This document shows positions 1-10,594 of a DNA stretch of 64,000 bases, one piece after another. The notes beneath the pieces are model-generated. The model did no database searches. It was not told the origin of the DNA and saw only the letters and a list, made by a program, of their open reading frames with translations. A program made the translations under genes and the position numbers. Source of the DNA: Ramlibacter montanisoli (GTDB taxonomy: Bacteria; Pseudomonadota; Gammaproteobacteria; Burkholderiales; Burkholderiaceae_C). Position 1 is the stretch's first letter, and every line of letters starts with the position of its first letter. The DNA is taken from positions 2,790,001-2,854,000 of the forward strand of contig NZ_JABFCS010000001.1 in NCBI RefSeq assembly GCF_013087525.1, written 5' to 3'.

Positions 1-884
1 ATTTCGATGGCGTCCAGGCATTCGTTGCCATTGCCGAGCTCGGCGGCTTCAGCAAGGCGGCGCGCGAGCTGCACATCACCCAGACCGCGCTGACCCGCCG
101 CATCCAGAAGCTGGAGGCCTACCTCGGCCTGAAGCTGCTGGACCGCACCACGCGCCGCGTCGAGCTCACCGTGGTTGGCCGCGAGTTCCTGCCGCAGGCG
201 CGTTCCATCGTCGGCGAGATGACCTCGGCCGTGGAGCGGCTGAAGGACATGTCGCAGCGCTCCACCGGCAACTTCACGCTGGCCTGCATCCCCTCGATGA
301 CCTCGCACGTGCTGCCGGGCGTGATCCGCCAGTATGCAAAGGCGCATCCGGACAACCGCATCCGCCTGCTGGACGGCTCGTCGGACGAGGTGCGCACCGC
401 AGTCCTCGGCGGGCAGGCCGAACTGGGCATCGCGGTGCAGGGCGAGAAGCAGCCCGACCTGGTCGAGACCTTGCTGTTCGCCGATCCGCTGGTGTTCGTC
501 TGCCGCACGCCGCATCCCCTGCAGGAGCGCAGTTCGGTCACGTGGTCGGACATGCGCGACACCGACCTGGTGGGCGTGAGCAGTTTCGTCGCGACGCGCC
601 TGTTCATGGACTACCAGCTGGCCAAGCGCAACATCCGCGTGCACGCGAAGTACGAGGTGCAGCACCACGCCACCGCAGTCAACCTGGTCGCCGCCGGCGT
701 GGCCAGCGCCATCCTGCCCTCCTCCGCGATCCGCGAGGGCGACCGGCCCGGCATCCGCAAGATCGCCCTGGGCGGCCCGACGGTGAAGCGCCGCGTCGTG
801 CTGCTGCGCGCGCGGCACGGCAGCCTGTCGCCCGCCGCCGAGGCCTTCCACGCCCTGATTCGCAAGACGCCGTTCGGGAACTGA
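1..884 (+). CDS. LysR-family transcriptional regulator, 5' partial
   Basis: Frame 3 is open from the window edge and gives about 293 residues, so only a few N-terminal residues are missing. The N-terminal winged helix-turn-helix is visible (FSKAARELHITQTALTRRIQ), followed by a LysR effector-binding domain to the end. It lies 100 bp upstream of tcuA on the same strand. TcuR of the Salmonella tricarballylate cluster is also a LysR protein, so this could be the local regulator of tcuAB; that is inference from position. No frame break is seen in the visible part. Confidence 0.9.
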   Translation, partial: FDGVQAFVAIAELGGFSKAARELHITQTALTRRIQKLEAYLGLKLLDRTTRRVELTVVGREFLPQARSIVGEMTSAVERLKDMSQRSTGNFTLACIPSMTSHVLPGVIRQYAKAHPDNRIRLLDGSSDEVRTAVLGGQAELGIAVQGEKQPDLVETLLFADPLVFVCRTPHPLQERSSVTWSDMRDTDLVGVSSFVATRLFMDYQLAKRNIRVHAKYEVQHHATAVNLVAAGVASAILPSSAIREGDRPGIRKIALGGPTVKRRVVLLRARHGSLSPAAEAFHALIRKTPFGN

Positions 885-984
885 ACACTTATGCCTGGAT
901 CGCAATAGTCGTGACCTTCGTTTCATTTCACAGAACAATCGGGCGCGGCGAGAATCCGCCGGTTCCATCCCACCGGGTTCCTCC

Positions 985-2401
985 ATGCGCACAGACGTGC
1001 TCGTCATCGGCGGCGGCAATGCCGCACTCTGCGCCGCCCTCATGGCCGTCGAAGCGGGAGCCAGCGTACTGCTGCTCGAAGCGGCGCCGCGCGCCTGGCG
1101 AGGCGGCAATTCCATGCACACCCGCAACCTGCGCTGCATGCACGATGCGCCGCAGGACGTGCTGGTCGACGCCTATCCGGAAGAGGAGTACTGGCAGGAC
1201 CTGCTGAAGGTCACGGGAGGACTCACCGACGAACACCTGGCGCGGCTGACCATCCGTGCCTCGTCGACCTGCCGCGACTGGATGCGCAGGCACGGCGTGC
1301 ACTTCCAGCCGCCGCTGTCCGGCGCGCTGCACGTGGCCCGCACCAATGCCTTCTTCATGGGGGCGGCAAGGCGCTGGTCAACGCCTACTACCGCAGCGCC
1401 GAACGTCTCGGCGTGCGGATCCGCTACGAAGCACCGGTGGACCGCATCGAGGTGGAGGACGGCCGCTTCGTGGCCGCCTGGTCCCGGGGCGAGCGCATCA
1501 GGAGGCGGGCGCCTGCGTGCTGGCGGCCGGCGGCTTCGAGTCCAACATCGAATGGCTGCGCGAAGCCTGGGGGCGCAACGAGCGCGGCGAATGGCCCGCG
1601 GACAACTTCCTGATCCGCGGCACGCGCTTCAACCAGGGCGTGCTGCTGAAGCACCTGCTCGACGACCATGGCGCCGACCGCATCGGCGACCCGACGCAGG
1701 CGCACATGGTGGCGATCGACGCGCGCGCTCCGCTGTACGACGGCGGCATCTGCACCCGCATCGACTGCGTCTCGCTGGGCGTGGTGGTCAACCGCGAAGC
1801 CCGCCGCTTCTACGACGAAGGCGAGGACTTCTGGCCCAAGCGCTACGCGATCTGGGGCCGCCTGGTGGCGCAGCAGCCGGGGCAGGTCGGCTATTCGATC
1901 ATCGACAGCAAGGCCATCGGCCGCTTCATGCCGCCGGTGTTCCCCGGCGTGAAGGCGGACACGCTGCCGGAGCTCGCGCTCCAGCTCGGGCTCGACGTGG
2001 AGACCTTCATGCGCACCCTGCAGGATTACAACGCCGCCTGCCGCGTCGGCAGCTTCGACCACACGCAACTCGACGCCTGCCACACCGAAGGCGTGCTCCC
2101 CGCCAAGACGCACTGGGCGCGGCCCATCGACACGGCGCCGTTCTACGGCTATGCGCTCAAGCCCGGGATCACCTTCACCTATCTCGGACTGCGCACCGAC
2201 GACACGGCGGCCGTTCGCTTCGGTGGCGTGCCGAGCGACAACCTGTTCGTGGCCGGCGAAATGATGGCCGGCAACGTGCTGGGCAAGGGCTACACCGCAG
2301 GCGTCGGCATGTCGATCGGCACGGCCTTCGGCCGGATCGCGGGCACCAACGCGGCGCGCGCCGCGCTGCAGCAGGGAGTGGAACAGCATGCAGGCGCTTG
2401 A
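985..2401 (+). CDS. tcuA: FAD-dependent tricarballylate dehydrogenase-type flavoprotein TcuA (two frame breaks)
   Basis: This is a succinate dehydrogenase/fumarate reductase-type flavoprotein. In Salmonella, TcuA oxidises tricarballylate to cis-aconitate. The start ATG is followed by the dinucleotide-binding motif VLVIGGGNAALCAAL (about residues 5-19), and the C-terminus has the FAD-contacting stretch LFVAGEMMAGNVLGKGYTAG. The frame breaks twice: at the G-run 1359-1363 (five G where six restore FFMGGGKALVNAY) and near 1502 (GG where GGG restores REAGACVLAAGGF). Restored length is about 472 residues, usual for the family. The stop overlaps the tcuB start by 14 bp. Substrate could be another tricarboxylate or a fumarate-like acid. 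Confidence 0.8.
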
Positions 2402-3558
2402 CGTCCTGGCCCGCGAGGCGCGCGCGCTCGCCAACGGGGAACTGGTGCTGAGCGGGCCGGAAACCGAGGTCGCTCGCCAGATGCAGATCTGCAATGCCTG
2501 CCTACTGCGAAGGTTTTTGCGCGGTGTTTCCCGCCATGACCCGCCGGCTGGAATTCGGCAAGGCCGACATCCACTTCCTCGCCAACCTGTGCCACAACTG
2601 CGGGGCCTGCCTGCACGCCTGCCAGTACGCGCCGCCGCATGAATTCGCGGTGAACGTGCCGCAGGCGATGGCGCAGGTGCGCGGCCAGACCTATGCCGAC
2701 TACGCGTGGCCCGCGGGGCTGGGCGCGCTGTACCAGCGCAACGGCCTGACCCTGGCGGTGGCCCTGGCGCTCGCGCTGGCCGCCTTCCTCGCGCTGGGCG
2801 CGGCACTTCAGGGCACGCTGTGGGGCGCGATTCCGGGCGGCGACTTCTACGCGATCTTCCCGCACAACCTGCTGGTGGGCCTGTTCGCGCCCGTGTTCCT
2901 GTTCGTGGTGCTGGCGCTGGGCCTGGGCGTTTCGCGGTTCTGGCGCGACGTCACGCCGGCCACCAGCGGGCAACCCGCAAGCCTGCCCGCGGCGGCGGAG
3001 GCCACCCACGACATGCTGCGCCTGAAGTACCTCGACGGCGGCCATGGCCAGGGCTGCAACAACGAGGACGACGCCTTCACGCTGTCGCGCCGGAACGCGC
3101 ACCACCTCACCTTCTACGGCTTCATGCTCTGCTTCGCCGCGACCGCGGTGGGCACGGTCTACCACTACGCCTTCGGCTGGGCCGCGCCCTACGACCTGCC
3201 GTCGCTGCCGAAGCTCCTGGGCGCCGCCGGCGGCGTGAGCCTGCTCGCGGGAACGACGGGACTCTGGCGGCTGAACCGCCGGCGCCATGCGCTGCAAGGC
3301 GACCTCGCGCAGAAGGCCATGGACCTCGGCTTCATCGCGCTGCTGTTCCTCACCAGCGCCAGCGGCCTGGCCTTGTGGCTGGCGCGCGCGACGCCCGCAC
3401 TGCCGCTGCTGCTGTGCCTGCACCTGGGCGCAGTGATGGCACTGTTCGCCACCCTGCCCTACGGCAAGTTCGCCCACGGCGTTTTCCGCACCGCCTCGCT
3501 GCTGCGTCACGCCGTGGAGAAGCGGCAACCCAACCCCATCGGCCTCGGCGCCGATTGA
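2388..3558 (+). CDS. tcuB: TcuB-type iron-sulfur/membrane electron-transfer protein (frame break)
   Basis: TcuB (CitB family) takes electrons from reduced TcuA to the quinone pool. The ATG at 2388 overlaps the end of tcuA. Two ferredoxin-like cysteine clusters are present: CNAC..YCEGFC (frame broken inside it near 2502, where about two bases are missing compared with the family's CNACRYCEGFC) and [13 protein letters not shown]. Several hydrophobic segments follow, including one rich in Ala/Leu near residues 120-145 and one near [19 protein letters not shown], and the protein ends with a haem/quinone-type membrane domain. Restored length is about 390 residues. TcuA-TcuB pairing and overlap indicate one transcript. 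Confidence 0.8.
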
Positions 3559-3585
3559 TCCCTTCACGACCCAAGGAGACTTCCC

Positions 3586-4562
3586 ATGAACAAGCGCCAC
3601 CTGCTGCGCTGCGCCGCGCTGTGCGCCATCCCGTTGCTGTCCGCCCTGCCCGCCCAGGCCCAGGACTTCCCCAAGGGCAACCTCACCATCGTGGTGGGCT
3701 TCGCCGCCGGCGGCGCGGCCGATTCCGCCGCGCGCGTCATCGGCAAGAAGCTCGGCGAGAACCTGGGGGTGGCGGTGGTCATCGACAACCGGCCCGGCGC
3801 CGGCGGCAACATCGCGCACCAGTACGTCGCCAAGACGGCGCCCACCGATGGCAGCGTGATCCTGTTCGGCTCGGTCGGCCCGCTCACCATCGCACCGCAC
3901 CTGATGAAGCTGCCCTACGACCCGGCGAAGGACCTCGCGCCCCTCACCATGGGCGTGAATTTCCCCAATGTGCTGGTGGTGCACTCGGGACTGAAGATCC
4001 GCACCTTCCCCGAGTTCGTCGCCTACGCGAAGGCAAATCCGGGCAAGCTGGACTACGCGTCCACCGGCCCCGGCTCGGCCTCGCACCTGGCCGGCGAATT
4101 GCTCGACGACATGGCCAGGGCGCAGACCGTGCACGTGCCGTACAAGGGTGGCGCGCCCGCCCTGCAGGACCTGCTGGGGGCCGCGTCGCCTCCTATTACT
4201 CCACCCTCGCCACCGCGCAGCCGCACATCGAAAGCGGCAAGCTGATCCCGCTGGCGGTGACCGGCCCCAAGCGCCTGCCGCAGCTGCCCAACGTGCCCAC
4301 CATCGCCGAGTCGGGGTTCCCTGGCTACAGTGCCACCAACTGGTACGCCTTCGTCGCGTCGTCCAGGGTGCCCAAGGCCACGCTGGACCGCCTGAACACG
4401 GAACTGGTGAAGGTCCTCAAGACCCCTGCGGTGGTCGATGCGCTGAACAGCCACGGGCTGGCGCCGGCCCCGGGAACGCGCGAGGAACTGGCCCGGGAGA
4501 TGGAGCGCGAGACGGCCACCTGGGGCCGCGTGATCCGCGAACGCAAGATCACCATGCAATGA
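3586..4562 (+). CDS. TTT-family periplasmic receptor (Bug protein), frame break
   Basis: Tripartite tricarboxylate transporter substrate-binding protein of the Bug family, about 325 residues when restored. It has a Sec signal peptide ending near LPAQAQ, the family start FPKGNLTIVVGFAAGGAADSAAR, the NRPGAGGNIA loop, and LPNVPTIAESGFPGYSATNWYAF in the second half. The frame breaks at the G-run 4176-4180, where five G are seen and six restore LLGGRVASYYSTLA. It follows tcuB by 27 bp and probably supplies the tricarboxylate substrate. No TctA/TctB membrane genes are in the window, so it is an orphan receptor here. Confidence 0.88.
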
Positions 4563-4581
4563 ACTGCCGGAAGCCCGCACC

Positions 4582-5382
4582 ATGAACTTCGCCGCCCGCA
4601 TCACCCGCCGCTGGGCGCTCGCCGCGCTGGCGAGCCTGACCCTGGTGTCGTCGTCCGCCTTCGCCGCGGAGATCCGCGTCGTCACTTCCGGCGCCTTCAC
4701 CGAGGCCTACAAGAAGCTGGTCCCGATCTACGAGCAGGCTTCCGGCCACAAGGTGATCAGCGCCTATGGCGCCTCGATCGGCAATGCGCCGGACTCGATC
4801 CCGAGCCGCTTCGCCCGCGGTGAACAGTTCGACCTGGTGATCCTCTCCGAAGGCGGACTCGAAGCACTGGCCGGCCAGGGAAAGATCGTTCCGGGCTCGC
4901 GCGTGGACCTGGCCCGTTCGCAGATCGGCGCGGCCGTGCGCAAAGGCACGCCCAAGCCGGACATCAGCACGGTCGAAGCCCTGAAGCAGACCCTGCTGAA
5001 CGCGAAGTCGGTCGCCTACTCGGCCAGCGCCAGTGGCACCTATCTCTCCACCGAGCTGTTTCCGAAACTGGGCGTGCAGGAGCGCCTGCAGGTCACGGGC
5101 AGGAAGATCCTGAGCGAGCGCGTCGGCGCCGTGGTGGCGCGTGGCGACGCGGAACTGGGCTTCCAGCAGGTCAGCGAGCTGATCTACTTCCAGGAGCTGG
5201 ACTTCGTCGGCACGCTGCCGCAGGAAGTCCAGCAGACGATCTTCTTCTCGGCGGGCCTGGTGGCCGGCTCCGGCCAGCAGGAGGCGGCGCGGCACCTGGC
5301 GGCCTTCCTGGCATCGCCGGCGGTCGCGGACATCGTGCGCGCGACGGGGCTCGACCCGGCGGGCGCCGGCGCGAAACGCTGA
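4582..5382 (+). CDS. ModA-like periplasmic substrate-binding protein
   Basis: 266 residues with an N-terminal signal peptide (cleavage likely after SSAFA) and a type II periplasmic-binding fold resembling molybdate-binding ModA (EIRVVTSGAFTEAYKKLVPIYEQASG, then RFARGEQFDLVILSEGGLEAL). It starts 20 bp after the TTT receptor and is probably co-transcribed with it and tcuAB. No modB or modC permease/ATPase lies nearby, so a role in molybdate uptake is doubtful; a solute-binding or sensory role for an organic acid is as likely. The ligand cannot be read from sequence. Confidence 0.75.
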   Translation: MNFAARITRRWALAALASLTLVSSSAFAAEIRVVTSGAFTEAYKKLVPIYEQASGHKVISAYGASIGNAPDSIPSRFARGEQFDLVILSEGGLEALAGQGKIVPGSRVDLARSQIGAAVRKGTPKPDISTVEALKQTLLNAKSVAYSASASGTYLSTELFPKLGVQERLQVTGRKILSERVGAVVARGDAELGFQQVSELIYFQELDFVGTLPQEVQQTIFFSAGLVAGSGQQEAARHLAAFLASPAVADIVRATGLDPAGAGAKR

Positions 5383-5392
5383 CGGGGTTGGT

Positions 5393-5431
5393 GTCGGGGT
5401 TCGGCGCTGCGCGCGCTCACCGCCGACCTAC
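5393..5431. repeat. GTCGG...CCGACCTAC palindromic intergenic element
   Basis: An imperfect palindrome (GTCGG at 5393-5397, CCGAC at 5423-5427, with a GC-rich inner stem), followed by CTAC, lies between convergent genes. It belongs to the same style of element as 9649-9728, 27051-27084 and 40898-40927. The Lrp gene on the minus strand ends inside it. It may act as a bidirectional transcription end; there is no T-run. Confidence 0.6.
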
Positions 5432-5926
5432 GGAGCGCCGCCTTGGCGCGGGACTTCCGCCATCATCGAGCGGCAGCCGCGTCTCCGCCTTGACCTCCTT
5501 CAGCACCACGCTCGATCGCACGTGCGTCACGCCCGGCAGCTTGAACGCGGTCTCGTGCAGGAAGGCCTCGTAGCTCTTGATGTCCGGCACCAGCACCTTG
5601 ATCACGTAGTCGGCCTGGCCGGTGGTGGCGTAGCAGCTGACGATCTGCGGCGATTCGGCGACCGCCTGCTCGAAGCGGCGCACGTCGTCCTCGTTGTGGC
5701 GCGTGAGGTTCACCTCCGCCAGCACGCACAGCGCCAGGCCGACCTTCTCGCGGTCGACCAGCGCCGTGTAGCCGCGGATAATGCCGGCCGCTTCCATTTC
5801 CTTCACCCGCTTCCAGCAGGGCGTGCTGGAAAGGCCGACCGTGGTGGCGAGCTGCTGCACGGTCTGGCGGGAGTCGCGCTGCAGCTCCGCGAGCAGGAGC
5901 ACGTCGTGGCGGTCGAGCTGATTCAT
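5417..5926 (-). CDS. Lrp/AsnC-family transcriptional regulator
   Basis: 169 residues from the ATG at 5926 (MNQLDRHDVLLLAELQRDSR), which fits the usual Lrp start; a longer reading from 6058 adds a non-homologous tail. The N-terminal helix-turn-helix (TVQQLATTVGLSSTPCWKRV) and the C-terminal RAM ligand domain (VLAEVNLTRHNEDDVRRFE, then YVIKVLVPDIKSYEAFL) are complete. It is divergent from the indolepyruvate oxidoreductase gene across 122 bp. That arrangement makes an amino-acid- or keto-acid-responsive local regulator likely. The last residues run into the palindromic element. Confidence 0.92.
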   Translation of the reverse strand: MNQLDRHDVLLLAELQRDSRQTVQQLATTVGLSSTPCWKRVKEMEAAGIIRGYTALVDREKVGLALCVLAEVNLTRHNEDDVRRFEQAVAESPQIVSCYATTGQADYVIKVLVPDIKSYEAFLHETAFKLPGVTHVRSSVVLKEVKAETRLPLDDGGSPAPRRRSVGRR

Positions 5927-6048
5927 TCTTGATGAAGGGCAATATCGGGAATTCCATTCTCCCCCAACCTTGGGCGATGAGGAAATAAGAAGCACTTTTC
6001 CCTTTCCCCGGCCTAAGCTGTGCTTTCCCGAAAAGGCGGAGTACAGCC

Positions 6049-9000
6049 ATGGAGACAAGCAGCCCTATCGTCCGTCCCGACTACAAGCTGGCCGACAGCC
6101 TGTGGGCCCCCGCGGGCGCCATCTTCCTCACCGGCACGCAGGCGCTGATCCGCCTGATGCTGATGCAGCGCCAGCGCGACGCGGCCGCCGGCCTCGACAC
6201 GCGCGGCTTCATCAGCGGCTACCGCGGCTCGCCCCTGGGCATGGTGGACCAGGCCGTGTGGAAGGCCGGGCGCAAGTTCGAGGACGCGGGACTGCGCTTC
6301 CTGCCCGCGATCAACGAGGAGCTGGGTGCGACCGCAGTATTGGGCACGCAGCGCGTGGAGGCCGATCCCGAGCGCACCTGCGCCGGCGTGTTCGCGCTGT
6401 GGTACGGCAAGGGGCCGGGCGTGGACCGCGCGGGCGACGCGCTCAAGCACGGCAACGCCTACGGCGCCTCGCCGCACGGCGGCGTGCTGATGGTGGCGGG
6501 CGACGACCACGGCTGCGTGTCCTCCTCGATGCCCCACCAGAGCGACCAGGCCTTCCAGTCCTGGCACGCGCCCGTCGTCGCGCCGGCCAACGTCGCCGAG
6601 TACCTGGAGTTCGGCCTGTATGGATGGGCCCTCTCGCGCTTCTCCGGCAACTGGGTCGGCTTCACCGCGCTGTCGGAAGTGGTGGAGAGCGGCTCCACGG
6701 TGGACCTCGACCTGGTGAACGCGCGCGTCGCCACCTGGCAGGACGCCGACACGGTGCGCGGCATCACCGGCTACACGCCGCCCCCCGGAGGCCTGCATTA
6801 CCGCTGGCCCGACCTGCCTTCCCTGACCATCGAGCAGCGCCTGCATGCCAAGCTGGATGCGGTGCGGGCCTTCGCGCGCGTCAACAGCATCGACCGGCAC
6901 GTCGTGCAAAGCGAGCGCGCCACCGTCGGCATCGTCACCGCCGGCAAGGCGCACTACGACCTGCTGGAAGTGCTGCGGCGCCTCGACATCCCGCTGGAGA
7001 CGCTGGCCGCGCATGGCGTGCGCATCTACAAGCTGGGCCTGACCTACCCGATCGAGCCGACCCGCATGCGCGAGTTCGTGCGCGGTCTCAAGGAAGTGCT
7101 GGTGATCGAGGAGAAGGGGCCGGTGGTGGAGGAGCAGCTGCGCTCCATGTTCTACAACGCCGCGGAGCGGCCCGCGATCGTCGGCAAGCGCGACGCGCAG
7201 GAGCGGCCGCTGGTGTCGGCGCTCGGCGAGCTGCGTCCCTCGCGCCTGATCGAGACCGTGGCCAACTGGCTGGTCGGCCATTTCGCGGATCTCGACCGGC
7301 GCCACCTGGTGCGCGACTTCACGCTGCCCGAGCTGCTGTCCAACGAGAGCGACAGCGTCAAGCGCCTGCCCTACTTCTGCGCCGGCTGCCCGCACAACGT
7401 GTCGACCAAGGTGCCGGAAGGCTCGCATGCGCAGGCCGGCATCGGCTGCCACTTCATGGCGAGCTGGATGGACCGCGACACGGAAGGCCTGATCCAGATG
7501 GGCGGCGAAGGCGTGGACTGGGTGTCGCACGCGATGTTCACCAGGGTGCCGCACGTGTTCCAGAACCTGGGCGACGGCACCTACTACCACTCGGGCTACC
7601 TCGCGATCCGCCAGGCCGTCGCGGCCAGGGCCACGCTCACCTACAAGATCCTGTTCAACGATGCGGTCGCCATGACCGGCGGCCAGCCGGTCGACGGCAT
7701 CATCACCGTCGACGGCATTGCGCGGCAGGTGGAGGCCGAGGGCGTGAAGAAGGTGGTGGTGATCTCCGACGACATCGCCAAGTACGACGCGATCCATGGC
7801 CGCTTCCCCGCCGGCACCGAATTCCACGACCGCGACCAGCTCGATGCCGTGCAGCGGCGGCTGCGCGAGATGCCTGGCGTGACCGTGCTGATCTACGAGC
7901 AGACCTGCGCCGCGGAAAAGCGGAGGCGCCGCAAGAAAGGCGAACTGGTCGATCCGGCGCGCCGCGTGTTCATCAACGAGCGCGTGTGCGAAGGCTGCGG
8001 CGACTGCTCGGTGCAGAGCAACTGCGTGGCGGTGCAGCCGCTGGAGACGCCGCTGGGCCGCAAGCGCAAGATCGACCAGAGCAGCTGCAACAAGGACTAT
8101 TCCTGCGCCAAGGGCTTCTGCCCCAGCTTCGTCGGCGTGCTCGGGGGCAAGCCGCGCAAGCGGATGGGCGCGCTGGGCGGCGGCGGCAGTGCGGAATTCC
8201 TGCAGCGGGTGGAAGCCCTGCCGCGTCCGGCGCCGCACACCTGGGCGGCTCCCTACGACCTGCTCGTGACCGGCGTCGGCGGCACCGGCGTCGTGACCAT
8301 AGGCGCGCTGGTGGCGATGGCGGCGCACCTGGAAGGCAAGAGCGCGAGCGTGCTGGACTTCATGGGCTTCGCGCAGAAGGGCGGCTCGGTGCTCAGCTTC
8401 GTGCGATTCGCCGACGTGCCGTCGCGCCTGAACCAGGTGCGCATCGACACGCAGCAGGCGGATGCCCTGCTGGCCTGCGACCTCGTGGTGGGCGCATCCC
8501 CTGATGCCCTGGCCACCGTGCGCCATGGCCGCACCCGCATCCTGGCCAACACGCACGAAGTGCCGGTAGCCGAGAACGTGCGCAACCCGGATGCCATCCT
8601 GCGCATGCCGCAACTGCTGGAGAAGCTGCGCTTCGCCGCCGGCGCCGAGCGCGTGGAGACGCTGGATGCGCAGGCGCTGGCCGAGGCCTTCCTGGGCGAC
8701 TCGATCTATTCCAACATCGTCGCGCTCGGCTCTGCCTGGCAGCGCGGCATGGTGCCGGTGAGCCTGGAAGCGCTGCTGCGGGCCATCGAGCTCAATGGCG
8801 TGGCGGTGGACAACAACAAGCTGGCCTTCTCGCTCGGCCGCCTGGCCGCGGGCGACGCGCAGGCGATCGCGGCGCTGGTGCGCGGCGAGTCCTTGCAGGC
8901 GCCGGTGGCCGATTCGCTCGATGCCTTCATCGCGCGCGGCGTGGCGCACCTCACCGCTTACCAGGATGCGCGCTATGCCGGCCTCTACGCGGACTTCGTC

Positions 9001-9640
9001 GCGCGCGTGCGCGAACGTGAGCTCTCCGCCACCTCCGTCATCCCCGCGCAGGCGGAGACCCGAGGCGCCCTGCCCTTCACCCGCGCCGTCGCGGAGGGCC
9101 TGCTGAAGCTGATGGCCTACAAGGACGAATACGAAGTCGCCCGCCTCTACACCGACGGCGAGTTCCAGCGCGCTGCAGCAGCAGTTCGAAGGCGACATCG
9201 CGCTGGAGTTCTACATGGCCCCGCCAGTGTTGAGCCGTTCCCAGGACGGCAAGCCGCCGCGCAAGCTGCGCCTGGGCGCCTGGATGATGCCGGCGATGAA
9301 GCTTGCTGGCGCAGGGCCGCCGCCTGCGCGGCACCGCTCTGGACTTCTTCGGCAGGACAGCCGAGCGCCGCCTGGAACGCGAGCTGGTCGAGGCCTACCG
9401 GGCGCGCATCGAATCGCTGCTGCCCGCGCTGGACGCTCAGCGGCTGAAGGCGGCGGTGGAGATCGCGTCGCTGCCGCTGCAGGTGCGCGGCTTCGGCCAC
9501 GTGAAGCTGGCGAACCTGGCGCTGGCCCGCGCGCGCGAGGCGGAGCTGCTGCACAAGTTCGACCCGGCGACCTATCCGCGGCCGGCGGTGGGGCGGGAGG
9601 CGGGGCAGATCCGGGGATTCGCGTCACGGCAGCTGCGTGA
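6049..9640 (+). CDS. Indolepyruvate ferredoxin oxidoreductase family protein, fused subunits (frame breaks near 3' end)
   Basis: About 1,190 residues. It catalyses ferredoxin-coupled oxidative decarboxylation of aryl-pyruvates or branched 2-oxo acids using thiamine diphosphate. Visible parts in order: an N-terminal pyrimidine-binding domain, the TPP region with CAGCPHNVSTKVPEG and GGEGVDWV, a ferredoxin-like segment with VCEGCGDCSVQSNC and CNKDYSCAKGFCPSF, and a gamma domain starting LLVTGVGGTGVVTIG. Three breaks occur late: near 9176 (+1 or -2), near 9303 (an extra T in what should be KLLAQGRRLRG), and near 9611 (one C short). Resolving them gives an end at the TGA of 9638-9640 (IRVTAAA). 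The adjacent divergent Lrp gene suggests induction by amino acids. Confidence 0.88.
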
Positions 9641-9648
9641 AGTGTTTC

Positions 9649-9728
9649 GTAGGCTGGCGGTGAGCCCGAAGGCGAACCCCAGCGCTTGCGCGCACCGCTG
9701 GGGTTCGCGTTGCTCACCACCAGCCTAC
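9649..9728. terminator. 80-bp near-perfect palindrome between convergent genes
   Basis: The outer arms 9649-9665 and 9712-9728 pair with one mismatch (GTAGGCTGGCGGTGAGC against GCTCACCACCAGCCTAC). The inner arms 9672-9684 and 9696-9708 pair perfectly over 13 bp (GCGAACCCCAGCG). There is no T-run. The right end overlaps the stop codon (TAG) of the aldo/keto reductase gene on the minus strand. It is probably a repeat-derived bidirectional end for the two converging transcripts. Confidence 0.65.
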
Positions 9729-10564
9729 AGGGAACGAATCGAATCCAGCTTGTCGTCCCACCACTTCAGCTCCGGCTGCACCCCGCACCCGGCCGCCGCG
9801 TTCTGCGCCATGTGTTCCGGCGAGCCGCTGCCCGGGATCACGCAGGTCACGGCCGGATGGCTCAACGCGAACTTCAGCAGCACCTGCGACCACGTCGTGC
9901 AGCCGATCTCCGAAGCCCACGCGGGCAGCGCCTTGCCTTGCAGCCTGCGCATCAGCCCGCCGCCGCCGAAGGGCCGGTTCACCAGCACCGCGACCTCGCG
10001 CTCCTGCGCCAGCGGCAGCAGGCGCTGCGCGGCTTCAGGTTCCTGCACCGAATAGTTGATCTGCAGGAAGTCGATCGGCTCGCTGCGCAGCACCGCCTCC
10101 ACTTCGGCGTACGCCGATGCGGCGTAGTGCGAGATGCCGATGTAGCGCACGCGGTCCTCCTCGCGCCAGGCGTGCAGGGTGGCGAGGTGCACCTGCCAGT
10201 CCAGCAGGTTGTGGATCTGCACCAGGTCGATGGTGTCGCAACGCAGCAGGCGCAGCGATTCTTCCAGCTGCCGCAGGCCCGCGTCACGGCCCGTGGTCCA
10301 CACCTTGGTCGCGATGAAGGCTTCCTCGCGGGTGTCGGCCTCGTCCAGCACCTGGCCCACCGCCGCTTCCGCCTTGCCGTACATGGGCGAGCTATCGACG
10401 ACGCTGCCGCCGGCGTCGAACAGCGCCTTCAGCACCTCGGGCAGCCGGTCGAATTCCGGCGTGCCCGGCGCGCGGTCGAAACCCATGTAGGTGCCGCAGC
10501 CGATCACCGGCAAGGGCTCGCGGCTGCCGGGGATGGGGCGGGTGCGCATCTGCTCTAGATCCAT
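9725..10564 (-). CDS. Aldo/keto reductase family protein
   Basis: 279 residues from an ATG at 10564. The NAD(P)H-dependent aldo/keto reductase TIM barrel is recognisable: VIGCGTYMGFD at the start, VDSSPMYGKAEAAVGQVL carrying the catalytic Asp and Tyr, FIATKVWTT carrying the Lys, and TIDLVQIHNLLDWQ carrying the His. The C-terminus has the cofactor loop region VTCVIPGSGSPEHMAQN. The substrate is unknown. It sits 30 bp downstream of the IlvD-type dehydratase gene on the same strand, so it may belong to the sugar-acid operon. Its stop codon is contributed by the palindromic element at 9649-9728. Confidence 0.88.
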   Translation of the reverse strand: MDLEQMRTRPIPGSREPLPVIGCGTYMGFDRAPGTPEFDRLPEVLKALFDAGGSVVDSSPMYGKAEAAVGQVLDEADTREEAFIATKVWTTGRDAGLRQLEESLRLLRCDTIDLVQIHNLLDWQVHLATLHAWREEDRVRYIGISHYAASAYAEVEAVLRSEPIDFLQINYSVQEPEAAQRLLPLAQEREVAVLVNRPFGGGGLMRRLQGKALPAWASEIGCTTWSQVLLKFALSHPAVTCVIPGSGSPEHMAQNAAAGCGVQPELKWWDDKLDSIRSL

Positions 10565-10594
10565 GGAGGCTCCTGGTCCAGCGCAGAGTATCGC

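Noticed and set aside
985-2401. tcuA and other frame-broken genes as true pseudogenes
   Set aside because: Breaks are single events, often at homopolymers, and occur also in essential genes such as accC; sequence error is the simpler reading.
6013-9198. A very long minus-strand open frame (over 1,000 codons) opposite the indolepyruvate oxidoreductase gene
   Set aside because: It is antisense to a conserved gene in high-GC DNA and its composition is Arg/His/Ala-rich without motifs; a shadow frame.
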